The translations under genes were made by a program, and so were the position numbers. A stretch of 40,765 nucleotides of DNA from Candidatus Falkowbacteria bacterium RIFOXYD12_FULL_34_57 (GTDB lineage Bacteria > Patescibacteriota > Patescibacteriia > Patescibacteriales > UBA12075): contig MFGN01000026.1 in assembly GCA_001780285.1 (NCBI GenBank), positions 1-40,765 on the forward strand, read 5' to 3'. The notes below the pieces were generated by a model that was not told the origin of the DNA, ran no database searches, and saw nothing but the letters and a program-made list of their open reading frames with translations. This document shows positions 23,518 to 32,045 of the stretch, in pieces; positions within the stretch are counted from its first letter, which is position 1; every line of letters starts with the position of its first letter.

Positions 23518-23652
23518 TAAAATTTATACCCCTTCGCTTTTATAATTCCTTTTTTTAGAAAATTTATAATTTGGTTTAATGTTGTTAATATAGTGATATT
23601 AATAATATTAAGTTTTAAGGTATTATACATAATTAATTTAGCGCGGGAATAT

Positions 23653-23683
23653 AAAAAACTCAGAAATTTTTCCTGAGTTTTGA
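23653..23683 (-). terminator. terminator of the 449-aa membrane protein gene
   Basis: Minus strand AAAACTCAG / CTGAGTTTTTT stem, 14 nt after the stop. The 130 nt between this and 23517 show nothing else. Confidence 0.85.
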
Positions 23684-23696
23684 TATTTTTTATTTG

Positions 23697-25046
23697 TTAA
23701 TCTTTTTTAACTTCTTTAAAATCCGCCTCAATAGTATTATCATCTTTATCTTTTTTGGGTAAAAATTCAAGCGCTTGCAAAAACTTGGTCCGATTAAAAC
23801 CTCCCCCGCCTCCCATTTGAGGAGCAGGAAGGGCTTTCACGGATTCTAGGTCTACTCCTTTTTCTAATAAAAATGCTCTGAATCTAACATCTTTTTCCTG
23901 AGCCTTAAAGTATTGTTTTGCAATGTAAGCATTTTTAATTAAAAAGACGATAGCCACCGCTGCGGCGATTCCGCAAATCCAGAGAATATAAGGAAGAATC
24001 AATGAAATGGCGGCGCCAATCCCTTCTCCCAGATAACTTACAATATTTGGAAGCTGCCAATAAGAGGCTATTGCCAACCATATTACAAAAAGCAAAATAC
24101 AGGGAGTGGTTTTTTTATCAAATACTATAAGTTTTCCCAAAAGACCGCCAACTTTTTCTTCTTCCTTTCCGCTGTCACTGCCCTTGAAAGCATAACCGGA
24201 AAACTTGATCAAAAGGATAAAAATTCCCAAAGGAATCAAAAATAAAGTGGCGACCCAACCGCGCACATTAAAAAGTACCGGAATTTCTTCCCGATAAATA
24301 GTATAGCCAAAATCTTCAGGTTTAATCATGGACCCTTTTATTTCTTTTTTTCTTTTATCCAGTTCTATGTCAGATAAATATTTTTCATGGCTGTCAACCA
24401 GTACGCCGTTCTGGTCATAGATTTCTGTACGGGCATGATTGAATTCATATTGGTACTTCTGGCGAAGCCGTTCATTGGTCTCATCTATCATGCTGGCAAT
24501 TTTTAACTCGTTCTCAGGGTTATATATTTCAGTAAGCTTCAAATCGGATGTATAACTTGACCTGATTTCCAGTGTTTTATTACCTGCCTTGTCGCTTATA
24601 CACCGCATATAAAGCTGCGGCTGGATTAAACCAGCTTTTTCCAATTCTTTATTTTTTCCCAAAAGATCGTCGTCATCTAAAACCTCTTTCCAGCGCTTTA
24701 TCTTTCTGCCGTTCACAATCTTTCCGGCTTCATTGCGTTGAACCGCATAATTCCCGTCTTTATCCTGGGTAATTTCATAAAGAATTGTCTCATCTTCCCA
24801 CCTAATATCTTTCAACGGAACTTTGTCGCCGAAATATTTATATTTTATTTCATTATAATCAATATTATCGGAATCAATATAAATTTCACCAAAACGAATG
24901 TCTTTTTTGGCATCATTTTTATCGGCTATCCATACCCGGGTGCCATCAATCTGCATAAAGAAAAAAACAGCTGTGACTAATAAAAACCACACCCCCAGGC
25001 CGATACCCGCATACATTAAGTCTCTACGCGTTAAATCTCTAGACAT
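23697..25046 (-). CDS. membrane protein with large extracytoplasmic domain, unknown function
   Basis: The 449-residue protein has TM1 at about 13-32 and a large hydrophilic region (about 33-255) rich in Asp/Lys/Tyr that probably lies outside the membrane. Further hydrophobic segments are at about 259-281, 313-332 and 340-375, followed by a cytoplasmic tail with a Gly run (QMGGGGGF) and acidic/basic end. No family recognised. It has a strong SD (AAAAGGAG) and a promoter (TTGACA-17-TAAAAA, 25112-25140) divergent from the pilin-like gene. G+C looks higher than its neighbours. The polytopic layout hints at a transport or sensing role, but there is no catalytic motif. Confidence 0.75.
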   Translation of the reverse strand: MSRDLTRRDLMYAGIGLGVWFLLVTAVFFFMQIDGTRVWIADKNDAKKDIRFGEIYIDSDNIDYNEIKYKYFGDKVPLKDIRWEDETILYEITQDKDGNYAVQRNEAGKIVNGRKIKRWKEVLDDDDLLGKNKELEKAGLIQPQLYMRCISDKAGNKTLEIRSSYTSDLKLTEIYNPENELKIASMIDETNERLRQKYQYEFNHARTEIYDQNGVLVDSHEKYLSDIELDKRKKEIKGSMIKPEDFGYTIYREEIPVLFNVRGWVATLFLIPLGIFILLIKFSGYAFKGSDSGKEEEKVGGLLGKLIVFDKKTTPCILLFVIWLAIASYWQLPNIVSYLGEGIGAAISLILPYILWICGIAAAVAIVFLIKNAYIAKQYFKAQEKDVRFRAFLLEKGVDLESVKALPAPQMGGGGGFNRTKFLQALEFLPKKDKDDNTIEADFKEVKKD

Positions 25047-25111
25047 TTTTTGTGTCTCCTTTTTATGTTTCTGATTAAATTAAAATTTGTTAAAGTGCCA
25101 ATCAACATATC

Positions 25112-25174
25112 TTTTTATCACAAAAAAAGAATTTTGTCAATATACTTGACAAAATAAATAAAATATGATAATAA
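25112..25174. promoter_or_regulatory. back-to-back divergent promoters
   Basis: Minus: TTGACA (25135-25140), 17 nt, TAAAAA (25112-25117) for the 449-residue gene. Plus: TTGACA (25146-25151), 17 nt, TAATAA (25169-25174) for the pilin-like gene. The two -35 boxes form the inverted repeat ttgtcaatatacttgacaa. Confidence 0.7.
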
Positions 25175-25229
25175 TTATAAGATTTGCGCCTTAACAACTA
25201 AATTAACCCATTATCAAGGAGAAAAAGTA

Positions 25230-25895
25230 ATGAATCTTTTGAAAAATAATAAAGGTTTTAAATTGATTGAACTCATGCTAATAATAGCTATCATTGGACT
25301 TTTAGCGGCAATTGTCATTCCTCAGTTACAAAAACAGAGAGAGCAACAAGCTGAAGAAAGAATAAAAATTGAGCAAGAAAAAGTTCAAAAAGCCGAGCTT
25401 GAAAAAGCCAAAGAAGAAATGAAAAAAATCGAAAAAAAATTCAAAGAAGAGTATTGCGCATATACTTTAAACGAATTCATACTCAAGTATCCGCAATATT
25501 TAGTGCTTATGAACGATGATGTAATCTATAAACAATTTTCTCAAGAAGAATTTCAGTTTATACTAGATAAATACTCTAATCAGAAAACCATTACTATCGG
25601 CCTAGATACCAATAAAGACCCCAAAGAAGTTGAATATAAAGTAGAAGTGACTCAATGGGACAAATATTTCCTTATTGGAGAATCCGGTATTTATGTAGAA
25701 CTCCAAACCAAGACCAACCTGATAATGTTTTATGTTCCAAAAGAGAACGCCCAGCCATTACCGACGCCTGTGCCCCATGGGCAAATAAAAAAAGTTGATG
25801 GTCCTAAAGATGAACTTGATAATACTCCGAAATCAGAAGAACCACCGAAAGAAGAAAAAGATAGAGTCATGGAATATTTAAAGAATTATAAATAA
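25230..25895 (+). CDS. type IV pilin-like protein with coiled-coil stem
   Basis: The 221-residue protein starts with a class III signal peptide: NNKG|FKLIE with Glu at +5 and hydrophobic LMLIIAIIGLLAAIVIPQ. Instead of a normal pilin stem, a long charged coiled coil follows (about 37-75, QKQREQQAEERIKIEQEKVQ...). A globular domain of unknown fold (about 78-175) and a Pro/Glu/Lys-rich tail complete it. The motif should be cut by a PilD-like prepilin peptidase; assembly into a pilus is inferred. A strong SD (AAGGAG) and TTGACA promoter precede it, and the zinc-ribbon gene follows in the same unit. Confidence 0.78.
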   Translation: MNLLKNNKGFKLIELMLIIAIIGLLAAIVIPQLQKQREQQAEERIKIEQEKVQKAELEKAKEEMKKIEKKFKEEYCAYTLNEFILKYPQYLVLMNDDVIYKQFSQEEFQFILDKYSNQKTITIGLDTNKDPKEVEYKVEVTQWDKYFLIGESGIYVELQTKTNLIMFYVPKENAQPLPTPVPHGQIKKVDGPKDELDNTPKSEEPPKEEKDRVMEYLKNYK

Positions 25896-25904
25896 GGAAA
25901 AGAA

Positions 25905-26081
25905 ATGTCAAACAAAAAAGAAAAAACAACAAAACAGAGAAGATGTTGTAACACCTGCCATGGCAGCGACCAAAATATTAATAATGATTTTTGTCCGGAA
26001 TGCGGAGAACCATCCGCAGAATATAAAAAATTTATCTATGAAGAAGAAATAGCAAAAGGGTGGCTCTCCTCATTTTACTAA
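25905..26081 (+). CDS. zinc-ribbon microprotein (58 aa), absent from the ORF track
   Basis: An ATG at 25905, preceded by AAGGA, opens a 58-residue frame. A basic N-terminus (SNKKEKTTKQRR) is followed by CC-x-x-C and F-CPECGEP, forming a likely four-Cys zinc knuckle, then a short acidic/aromatic tail. The N-terminal CCNTCHG and C-terminal CPECG are spaced as in rubredoxin-type ribbons. It is 9 nt after the pilin-like gene and shares its terminator, so the two are co-transcribed. Its role is unknown. Confidence 0.68.
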   Translation: MSNKKEKTTKQRRCCNTCHGSDQNINNDFCPECGEPSAEYKKFIYEEEIAKGWLSSFY

Positions 26082-26097
26082 ATTTAACCAACAAAAA

Positions 26098-26132
26098 ACA
26101 AAACACCTCTTAATAATAAGAGGTGTTTTTAT
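26098..26132. terminator. bidirectional terminator between zinc-ribbon and cohesin genes
   Basis: Perfect stem aaaacacctctta / taagaggtgttttt with T-runs on both strands, serving the convergent genes. Confidence 0.92.
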
Positions 26133-26156
26133 ATTGCTAAAAAACTACAGAAAAAT

Positions 26157-27887
26157 TTATTTTAATAAATCCTCCACATCCTTCACTTCTTTAAATATCT
26201 TCTTTTCTACCTCTCCTATTTTTATATTAAGCCTTTGTTTTGCTTTTTCTTTTTCATGGGCGTAAACTTCGCTATGGCGGATATTTTGCAGACGGTCAAA
26301 TTCGGCATTCAGCTCTTTCCTTATCTCCCCTAAATTATTATGAAGCACATCTTCCACTTCAATGGTCTCTTTTTTTAATTTTTTCTTTATCATTCTGGAA
26401 AGATAAATACTTAAGATAATTATCAAAATTATCATGAAAATCAAACTAACAAATACTGTAAAATAATTAATCACAAAATCACCAATAACTGTAAATATCG
26501 GCGGAGATACTAGAAAGCTTACCCGATTACTTTCTCTGCTGCCGATACCGTTTTCATTCTTGGCGGTAGCCCAGGCAATATACCTGCCGTTCGGCAATCC
26601 AGATTCATGGATATAGAACCAATTTCCCGCAGAATCGCTCTTTGTTTCACCTGATAGAACCACTTCTTCTCCGTCCAAAACATTAACATTGATGGTAGAA
26701 TTAATGGTTGCGGTACCGCTGACATAAAACTTGTCACTGGATTTTAACTCCTTGGGGTACTCGGTAATTACCGGCGCCTCTATCGGATTAATCGTAAAAT
26801 CAACAGTTTTCACTATTTCATTTCCAACTTTATCAGTAGCGCGCACCATAACCGTATGATCTCCAACACTTAAATCACTGACTTTTAAAGTGGTGGTTTC
26901 CGGATTTAGCTCATGAGCCTGATGTTCCAAGCTGCCGATAAATATCTCGTATTTACCCATTCCGGAATCTTCATCCTTGGTGGCAAACGATAATTCCGGC
27001 CAATCGCCCGCTTCCTCCTCTTTAACTTCAATCTTAAAATCAAGTGGTGATTTAGTATCCACCATTATCTTAAAATGCGCAATCGTTCCCCATTTTTTAG
27101 CATCCTTAAATTTCAAATGCAAATACCATATTCCATGTTCTATATTTTCATATTTCTTTTCACTGAGAAGACCGTCCGACTTTGACCCAGGATCATCTGC
27201 CGGCTCTTTATTAAAATCAATACTGATATCTGTCACGCCCACTGGCAGCTCCCATTTAAATTCAGCAGTAGTCTTGTTGTACCAGGAATCAGAATCCGGG
27301 TGAGTAATTGACTCTATTTTAGGTTTGTTATAATCTACTTCTTGCGGTTTTGCCGGTTCTTTGGATGTTGCATCCTGTTTCGGCGCTTCTATATAGGGGG
27401 ATACTTTATAACTTGCACTACCCATACTAGCCAAAATATTCGTTCCTTTACCGTCATTTGCAAGTACCGCGCCGCTAGTAAAACGAACCTGTGCATCTCC
27501 GGCTTTTTTAGCTTTAAAAGTTATAGAAATAACATGTCCGGCTGTACCTGTATACGGACTAGGACTACCTCCGCCAAAACGTATATTTCCCCCATTAATA
27601 GCGGGTTCTGCGGTCCAAAACATAAATACATTCCCCTTGGAAACAGCTGTAGCTTCCAAAAAATTAGTATCATAAGAGATTGAACCTTCTGCGGCATTAA
27701 TAGGCTCCCCCCCGCTATTTACCATTACCGAAACCCGAAAAGTTGAATTTATGACATGTGTACCGGTTGACGGAGTCAAATAAAGCGAAGCTCCCGCTGC
27801 TTGTATTTTTTGAGGCGCAAAAACCCCGCAAACAAACACAAAACAAATAAAAACCGCATAAATAAAATTAAATTTATTCCCCCTCAT
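26157..27887 (-). CDS. cohesin-domain membrane protein with Ig-like domains and cytoplasmic coil
   Basis: The 576-residue surface protein has a signal peptide (about 1-30) and a cohesin-like domain at about 33-165 (ASLYLTPSTGTHVINSTF, INAAEGSISYDTNFLEATAVS, SITFKAKKAGDAQVRFTSGAVLANDG). A Pro/Lys linker leads to two or three Ig-like/Big domains (about 190-465). A TM helix lies at about 478-500, then a highly charged helical tail of about 75 residues, probably cytoplasmic. Cohesins bind dockerins with calcium dependence in cellulosomes and outside them. The gene overlaps the upstream cohesin gene by 14 nt (translational coupling), and a dockerin gene is two upstream. No SD. Confidence 0.85.
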   Translation of the reverse strand: MRGNKFNFIYAVFICFVFVCGVFAPQKIQAAGASLYLTPSTGTHVINSTFRVSVMVNSGGEPINAAEGSISYDTNFLEATAVSKGNVFMFWTAEPAINGGNIRFGGGSPSPYTGTAGHVISITFKAKKAGDAQVRFTSGAVLANDGKGTNILASMGSASYKVSPYIEAPKQDATSKEPAKPQEVDYNKPKIESITHPDSDSWYNKTTAEFKWELPVGVTDISIDFNKEPADDPGSKSDGLLSEKKYENIEHGIWYLHLKFKDAKKWGTIAHFKIMVDTKSPLDFKIEVKEEEAGDWPELSFATKDEDSGMGKYEIFIGSLEHQAHELNPETTTLKVSDLSVGDHTVMVRATDKVGNEIVKTVDFTINPIEAPVITEYPKELKSSDKFYVSGTATINSTINVNVLDGEEVVLSGETKSDSAGNWFYIHESGLPNGRYIAWATAKNENGIGSRESNRVSFLVSPPIFTVIGDFVINYFTVFVSLIFMIILIIILSIYLSRMIKKKLKKETIEVEDVLHNNLGEIRKELNAEFDRLQNIRHSEVYAHEKEKAKQRLNIKIGEVEKKIFKEVKDVEDLLK

Positions 27888-28944
27888 ATTTTTTTCTTAT
27901 TATTTTTTTAATTATTTTAATTACCGCGATAATCAATAACAGACCTAATATAGCGGCAATAGTAGAAATAACAATTAATACTACGGTTTTATTTTGATAA
28001 ATAGGAAGTTTTACAGGCTCAACTTTTCTATCTGCATCAGGAATATATTCTACTATTCTCTCATTTCCGGCCTTATCTCGAGCTTTTACTCTAATAATAC
28101 TTTGCAGAGTTTGATCTTCAAGTAGATATGGAATCTTTGCTTTCTTCCATATGGGCGCCGGCCTGTTGAGTTTTAACAATCTATCCAAGAAATCAGACTT
28201 CGGTTCAACTCCCACTTCTTCTCCGGGCCTAATTTCTAAAACTTCATAATAATCCATTCCGGACTGCTTATCTATAGTAAAAAAATTTAAATAATATTTA
28301 CCGCCAAATATTCCTGAATCCTGCCTTAATTCTATCACAAAAGGATTTGGTTTTATTTTATCTTCCTGAATTTGAAGTTTCCAATCATCTTGAGGAGTAA
28401 TTCTTTTTTCCAAAATCTGCACATTGGCACCGCTCAGGGAAATATTATCTTCTGTACCAAAACCGTCATTAATCAAAACTTTTGCGCTGTCTAAAAAATT
28501 TATACCCACGAAATCCTTTTTATCATCGGTAACAATCATGGATGGCATTCTAAATATCAATCTGCCAACAGTATTGCTTTGCCCGGGATCTCCGGGTATC
28601 TTTCCGCAATATCCGCCGGGAATCCCTCCTGATATATGAATTATTCCGCTATCATTTATGCTGTTAAAATCTTCTGTTTCTGGTTTTACAAGCCAAATAC
28701 TGACAATAGAATCGCCAATCAAAAAATCCATTAATCTTAAAAAATTTGCATCAAAACTTAAATTTGCGTCAATGGTATTTATACACTCTTCACCAATATC
28801 TATTTTTATATCCACAGAAATATCACCACCGGGACCAATAGAGGTTTCAGCCGGATCTAAATATAAAGAAGATGCCCGTGATTCAAAAGGAATTAAAATA
28901 ACAAAGAGTATAATTGAAAGTAATATATTTAATTTTTTTATCAT
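27874..28944 (-). CDS. second cohesin-like membrane protein
   Basis: The 356-residue protein has a signal peptide (about 1-25) and a cohesin-like domain at about 26-175 (SLYLDPAETSIGPGGDISVDI, INTIDANLSFDANFLRL, INDSGIIHISGGIPGGYCG, KVLINDGFGTEDN). A beta-rich domain (about 185-310) includes FTIDKQSGMDYYEV and RVKARDKAGNERIVEY, like the Ig-like repeats of its neighbour. A single TM lies at about 320-345, followed by a basic tail. It is clearly related in plan to the downstream gene, with which it overlaps (its last codons hold the next ATG), suggesting stoichiometric expression. Start context is A/T only. Confidence 0.82.
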   Translation of the reverse strand: MIKKLNILLSIILFVILIPFESRASSLYLDPAETSIGPGGDISVDIKIDIGEECINTIDANLSFDANFLRLMDFLIGDSIVSIWLVKPETEDFNSINDSGIIHISGGIPGGYCGKIPGDPGQSNTVGRLIFRMPSMIVTDDKKDFVGINFLDSAKVLINDGFGTEDNISLSGANVQILEKRITPQDDWKLQIQEDKIKPNPFVIELRQDSGIFGGKYYLNFFTIDKQSGMDYYEVLEIRPGEEVGVEPKSDFLDRLLKLNRPAPIWKKAKIPYLLEDQTLQSIIRVKARDKAGNERIVEYIPDADRKVEPVKLPIYQNKTVVLIVISTIAAILGLLLIIAVIKIIKKIIRKKYEGE

Positions 28945-29090
28945 ATATTATGTATACCTAATTTTTAAATTTTTAATTTTGTAAATAATTTTTTTAATCA
29001 AAATTTTTTAAAAGCTATTTATTTAATATTTAAAAATTAAAACATTAAAATTTATTTTAAAAATTACAAAATTAAAAATTCAACAAAACA

Positions 29091-30347
29091 CTATCCTGTC
29101 CAATAATACATCATAATACTAAAATCTACTAAATCCACTACTCCATTCTGATTTTGATCAGCGCAAGTATTATCTGTTCCCCAATAATATAAAAGTATGG
29201 AAAAATCCGTCAAATTCACCCGGCCATCATGATTCAAATCCGCCTCAGGACATGGCGCTTCTCCGCCAATTTTTCCCACATAAAAACTTATAGCTTTAGA
29301 AAATCCACTTTTTATAATATTGCCGTTTATTTCTACCTGAAACAGTGCTTTGGCGGTATGAAAATCTTCTTCTAACGGCTCGGTATTAAAGACTAATTCC
29401 CATTTTCCGGACTCTTCATTGCTTTTTATTTCTTCTACAAACTGTTCATCTGAGTGAATATGAACCTGGACTTCAGTTTGGGGAACTGTTTGACCATAAA
29501 TCACAACATTCTCCCCCTGTTTTACCGATTTATTCACAATATCAATTGTCGGGGAAATATACACTCCGCTTATATTGGTAACTGCGCCGGAAATAACCCT
29601 GAAAGTAAGGGTAAGTAAAGTTGATTTTAGTCCATCTGCGTCTTCCGACCAAAATCCAAAACTAGCTACTCCTGGGGATATTTCATTGGTTTCAAAATAA
29701 AAATTCGCTTTAGCGTCAGCACTTACTATTCCCACCACTACACCATCAACTAAAATATGCACATCTGCATGAGGATATGATTTTCCGTTTACGATTACTT
29801 GAGTTTTTAACTCATCAACGGATCCCGGATTATAGCCCGCAGCGATTCCGGATGATCCGCCCTTGCTTCCGCCTCCTCCGGTATCACCCGGAGCTGCCGC
29901 CATGGATTCACAATTCGACACATTAAGGCGGCAGTCGCTGGAACAAGATAAAACCCCGCCGATATAACCCATTGAAGTACAGGATAATCCGCCCAAAGAG
30001 CCGCCGTCGCACTCTTCCACTTCCTCTTTGTAGCCGTTTCCGCATGTATAACAGCTGCTGGTGGCAAAACTGGAACAATCATTGCTGCAATGAAGAACAC
30101 CGCTCACAAAAAAATTTCCAAAAATATCGTTAAAATTCTGACAAGTACTTGTACCGACATTTTCCGGTATAATTGGCGGAAAACCCTTGTCACATGTCTC
30201 GGTTAACTGCACAAAACCATCCCCGCAAGAATAAATCACTTCCACCTCAACCGGCACAAATTCATCAGCTTCAACATTTTGCTGAAAAGTAAAAAAAACA
30301 ACAAAACAAAAAAACAAACAAATAAAAATATATATAAATTTATGCAT
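29091..30347 (-). CDS. secreted dockerin-like protein with Cys-rich and Ig-like modules
   Basis: The 418-residue protein has a signal peptide (about 1-26). Two Cys-rich repeats of DUF4215/Myxo-disulfide style (CGDGFVQLTETCD, about 41-90; CGNGYKEEVEECDGG, about 102-148) are followed by a Gly/Ser linker and two Ig-like domains (about 180-260, 265-357). At the C-terminus is a duplicated dockerin: D370-L-N-H-D-G-R-V-N-L-T-D381 and D397-Q-N-Q-N-G-V-V-D-L-V-D408, each followed by FSI[LM][LM]YYW. The Asp/Asn spacing is that of calcium-binding dockerin loops. There is no membrane anchor, so attachment through a cohesin is plausible; cohesin genes lie directly downstream. It starts in a CCCCATG context without SD. 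Confidence 0.87.
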   Translation of the reverse strand: MHKFIYIFICLFFCFVVFFTFQQNVEADEFVPVEVEVIYSCGDGFVQLTETCDKGFPPIIPENVGTSTCQNFNDIFGNFFVSGVLHCSNDCSSFATSSCYTCGNGYKEEVEECDGGSLGGLSCTSMGYIGGVLSCSSDCRLNVSNCESMAAAPGDTGGGGSKGGSSGIAAGYNPGSVDELKTQVIVNGKSYPHADVHILVDGVVVGIVSADAKANFYFETNEISPGVASFGFWSEDADGLKSTLLTLTFRVISGAVTNISGVYISPTIDIVNKSVKQGENVVIYGQTVPQTEVQVHIHSDEQFVEEIKSNEESGKWELVFNTEPLEEDFHTAKALFQVEINGNIIKSGFSKAISFYVGKIGGEAPCPEADLNHDGRVNLTDFSILLYYWGTDNTCADQNQNGVVDLVDFSIMMYYWTG

Positions 30348-30401
30348 GGGGAAAACAAATTAAAAACTAAGAATGCAAAACCAAAAATAATTTAGACTTT
30401 T

Positions 30402-30453
30402 CAGCCAGCAAATATTCATATTAATATTTGGCCGATCTGCCTCTGGCGGGTTG
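30402..30453. repeat. degenerate copy of the argS-type palindromic repeat
   Basis: A stem CAAATATT/AATATTTG is followed by ctgcctctggcggg. The whole resembles the sequence inside argS (cagccagcaa...ttggctgatccgcctcgggc). It lies between the dockerin gene and the 356-residue gene upstream of it. Confidence 0.6.
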
Positions 30454-30502
30454 CTAATTATTGGGATACTAGTATTATTTTAAATTAAAAAATCTGAAAA
30501 AA

Positions 30503-31573
30503 TTACTTATCTTCATCTTTTGGCGGTTCTTGATATTTAGAAGCTTTTTGGTGCATCCATTTCCAGAATTTTAACTTTAATTTTTTTATAAGTCTGGCGA
30601 CAACCTTCCAAATAAACCTAATTGGGAAACTTATAAAATATAAAACTAAATAAATATACACCCAAATCTTTATCCTAATCAAAATATAAACAAACAACAA
30701 TACCAAGCTTACATACAAAGACAACAACACCCAAGGCCAGACCCCTATTTTGGTTCCGCTTGGCAATTCTCCGTGGGTCATAACCGTGAAAGCGATTTTA
30801 TCTTTATAAATTATATCTTTATCTTTATAAATCTTTATTTTGCCCCAATATTGCCCCGGTTTTAATTTTGTCGGAAAAGAAGCCACTACAGTTTCGGTTT
30901 TAAAAGGCTCAACTTTTTCAATAGAATTATCATCATAGGACTCCAAAAGCTCTTTTTCCGTCAAATCGTAAACATCAATATGTACTTTAGAGGGGGCTAC
31001 TTTTATATTTCCGGTATTTTCAATCTTCATTTCTACTTTTGTTCTATAAAAAAACCATGAAAATATAGGCCATTTCCATGGTGTGCCAAGCTGTTCAAAA
31101 TCTGGAATGCTTACTCTGCGGACATTAAAATCTAAAAAGGCTTTATCTGTTATCCTTAAATCAATATCAATCCTCGCTCCTAAGGCAATAGAAACACCAC
31201 TTCCTCCACTTTGAACCTTAGGAACAATTTTAACATTAATATAGCCTTTATAGTCGCCTATTTCTGCTGAATCCGGCACATTAACCCTAACCATCATAGG
31301 AACCCTTAATTGTCCTTTCGGCAAATCAAAAGAATATCCTTTATCTATCGCAATCCAGGATTCTATCTCCGGAGCATTTACGGTTATTTTCGCTGTCAAT
31401 TCATCTTCTGCTGAAGACCGGAGCAATGTAATTGTTTGTTCATAATTTGCTCCCGGAAAAATTGGTTTATCCGTCTTTAAATATGGCGGAGAAATTCCAA
31501 AACCGGCCTGCGCACCACTAGACCATGTCAGACAAACAAAAAATATAAATATTGCTAATGCTTTTTTAAACAT
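30503..31573 (-). CDS. WxL-interacting/DUF916-like surface protein
   Basis: The 356-residue protein has a signal peptide (about 1-23, ending GAQA). An N-terminal beta domain (about 24-125: GISPPYLKTDKPIFPGANYEQTI, LRVPMMVRVNVPDSAEIGDYKGYINVKIVPK) resembles the peptidoglycan-binding DUF916 region of WxL-complex proteins. A second beta domain (about 140-270: VEMKIENTGNIKVAPSKVHIDVYDL) contains a GxNTGN-type Ig-like motif. One or two TM helices (about 285-330) and a Lys-rich tail follow. The DUF916 match is by pattern and could be a different NEW3-like family. It heads the cohesin/dockerin cluster behind a TTGACA promoter. No SD. Confidence 0.7.
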   Translation of the reverse strand: MFKKALAIFIFFVCLTWSSGAQAGFGISPPYLKTDKPIFPGANYEQTITLLRSSAEDELTAKITVNAPEIESWIAIDKGYSFDLPKGQLRVPMMVRVNVPDSAEIGDYKGYINVKIVPKVQSGGSGVSIALGARIDIDLRITDKAFLDFNVRRVSIPDFEQLGTPWKWPIFSWFFYRTKVEMKIENTGNIKVAPSKVHIDVYDLTEKELLESYDDNSIEKVEPFKTETVVASFPTKLKPGQYWGKIKIYKDKDIIYKDKIAFTVMTHGELPSGTKIGVWPWVLLSLYVSLVLLFVYILIRIKIWVYIYLVLYFISFPIRFIWKVVARLIKKLKLKFWKWMHQKASKYQEPPKDEDK

Positions 31574-31622
31574 TAAAACTAAACTAAAAAATCTTAAATT
31601 CTTAAATTTAAGCTATTAAATT

Positions 31623-31689
31623 TTTATTAACTTGTATTTTTATAATGTCAAATATAAATTTTAACATTAAAAATAACCATAATTATGGT
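31623..31689 (-). promoter_or_regulatory. promoter and possible operator of the surface-protein operon
   Basis: The minus-strand TTGACA-17-AATAAA is followed 50 nt later by the ATG of the DUF916-like gene. The palindrome ACCATAATTATGGT lies 24 nt upstream of the -35 and could be a regulator site. Both are pattern calls. Confidence 0.45.
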
Positions 31690-31987
31690 GGCTACTTATA
31701 CTAATATCATACAATATTTTGACAAAAAATTCAAGTAAAAAATTCAAACAATTTATAACTTTTAAAATACAAAACTTAACTATAGATAAATTATTTTATT
31801 GGCTAAAATTTGTATTAAAAATAAAAAAAATCAACATAAAGTAATGTAAAGTAATATAAAACAATATACTTTTTGAAAAAAAATTATTTTTTTTATAACT
31901 ATTTCATAAAAATTTTATATTTTAAAAAACTTATCCACAATATTTACACACCAAACACAAAGATGTGTTATGGTGTATTTTTTACAA

Positions 31988-32022
31988 AACAAAAAACTTC
32001 TTTTACAAAAAGAAGTTTTTTA
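31988..32022 (-). terminator. terminator of the first Cys-rich surface gene
   Basis: Stem aaaaaacttctt/aagaagtttttt with a T-run. Confidence 0.9.
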
Positions 32023-32045
32023 TAATATTTTAATCTCTATAATAT

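Larger units (their letters stand above)
31574..32045. other. long AT-rich intergenic region
   Basis: No gene is seen in about 470 nt. It holds a promoter for the DUF916-like gene (TTGACA at 31646-31651, 17 nt, AATAAA), a 14-bp palindrome accataattatggt (31676-31689) upstream of it, a DnaA-box-like ttatccaca (31931-31939), an imperfect stem tacacacca...tggtgta followed by TTTTTT (31944-31983), and the terminator of the next gene. Confidence 0.6.

Noticed and set aside
11779-31940. TTATCCACA DnaA-box-like sites (11780-11788, 31931-31939) as a possible replication origin
   Set aside because: Only isolated matches, no dnaA/dnaN context, no cluster of boxes or clear unwinding element. One lies inside the candidate small RNA.
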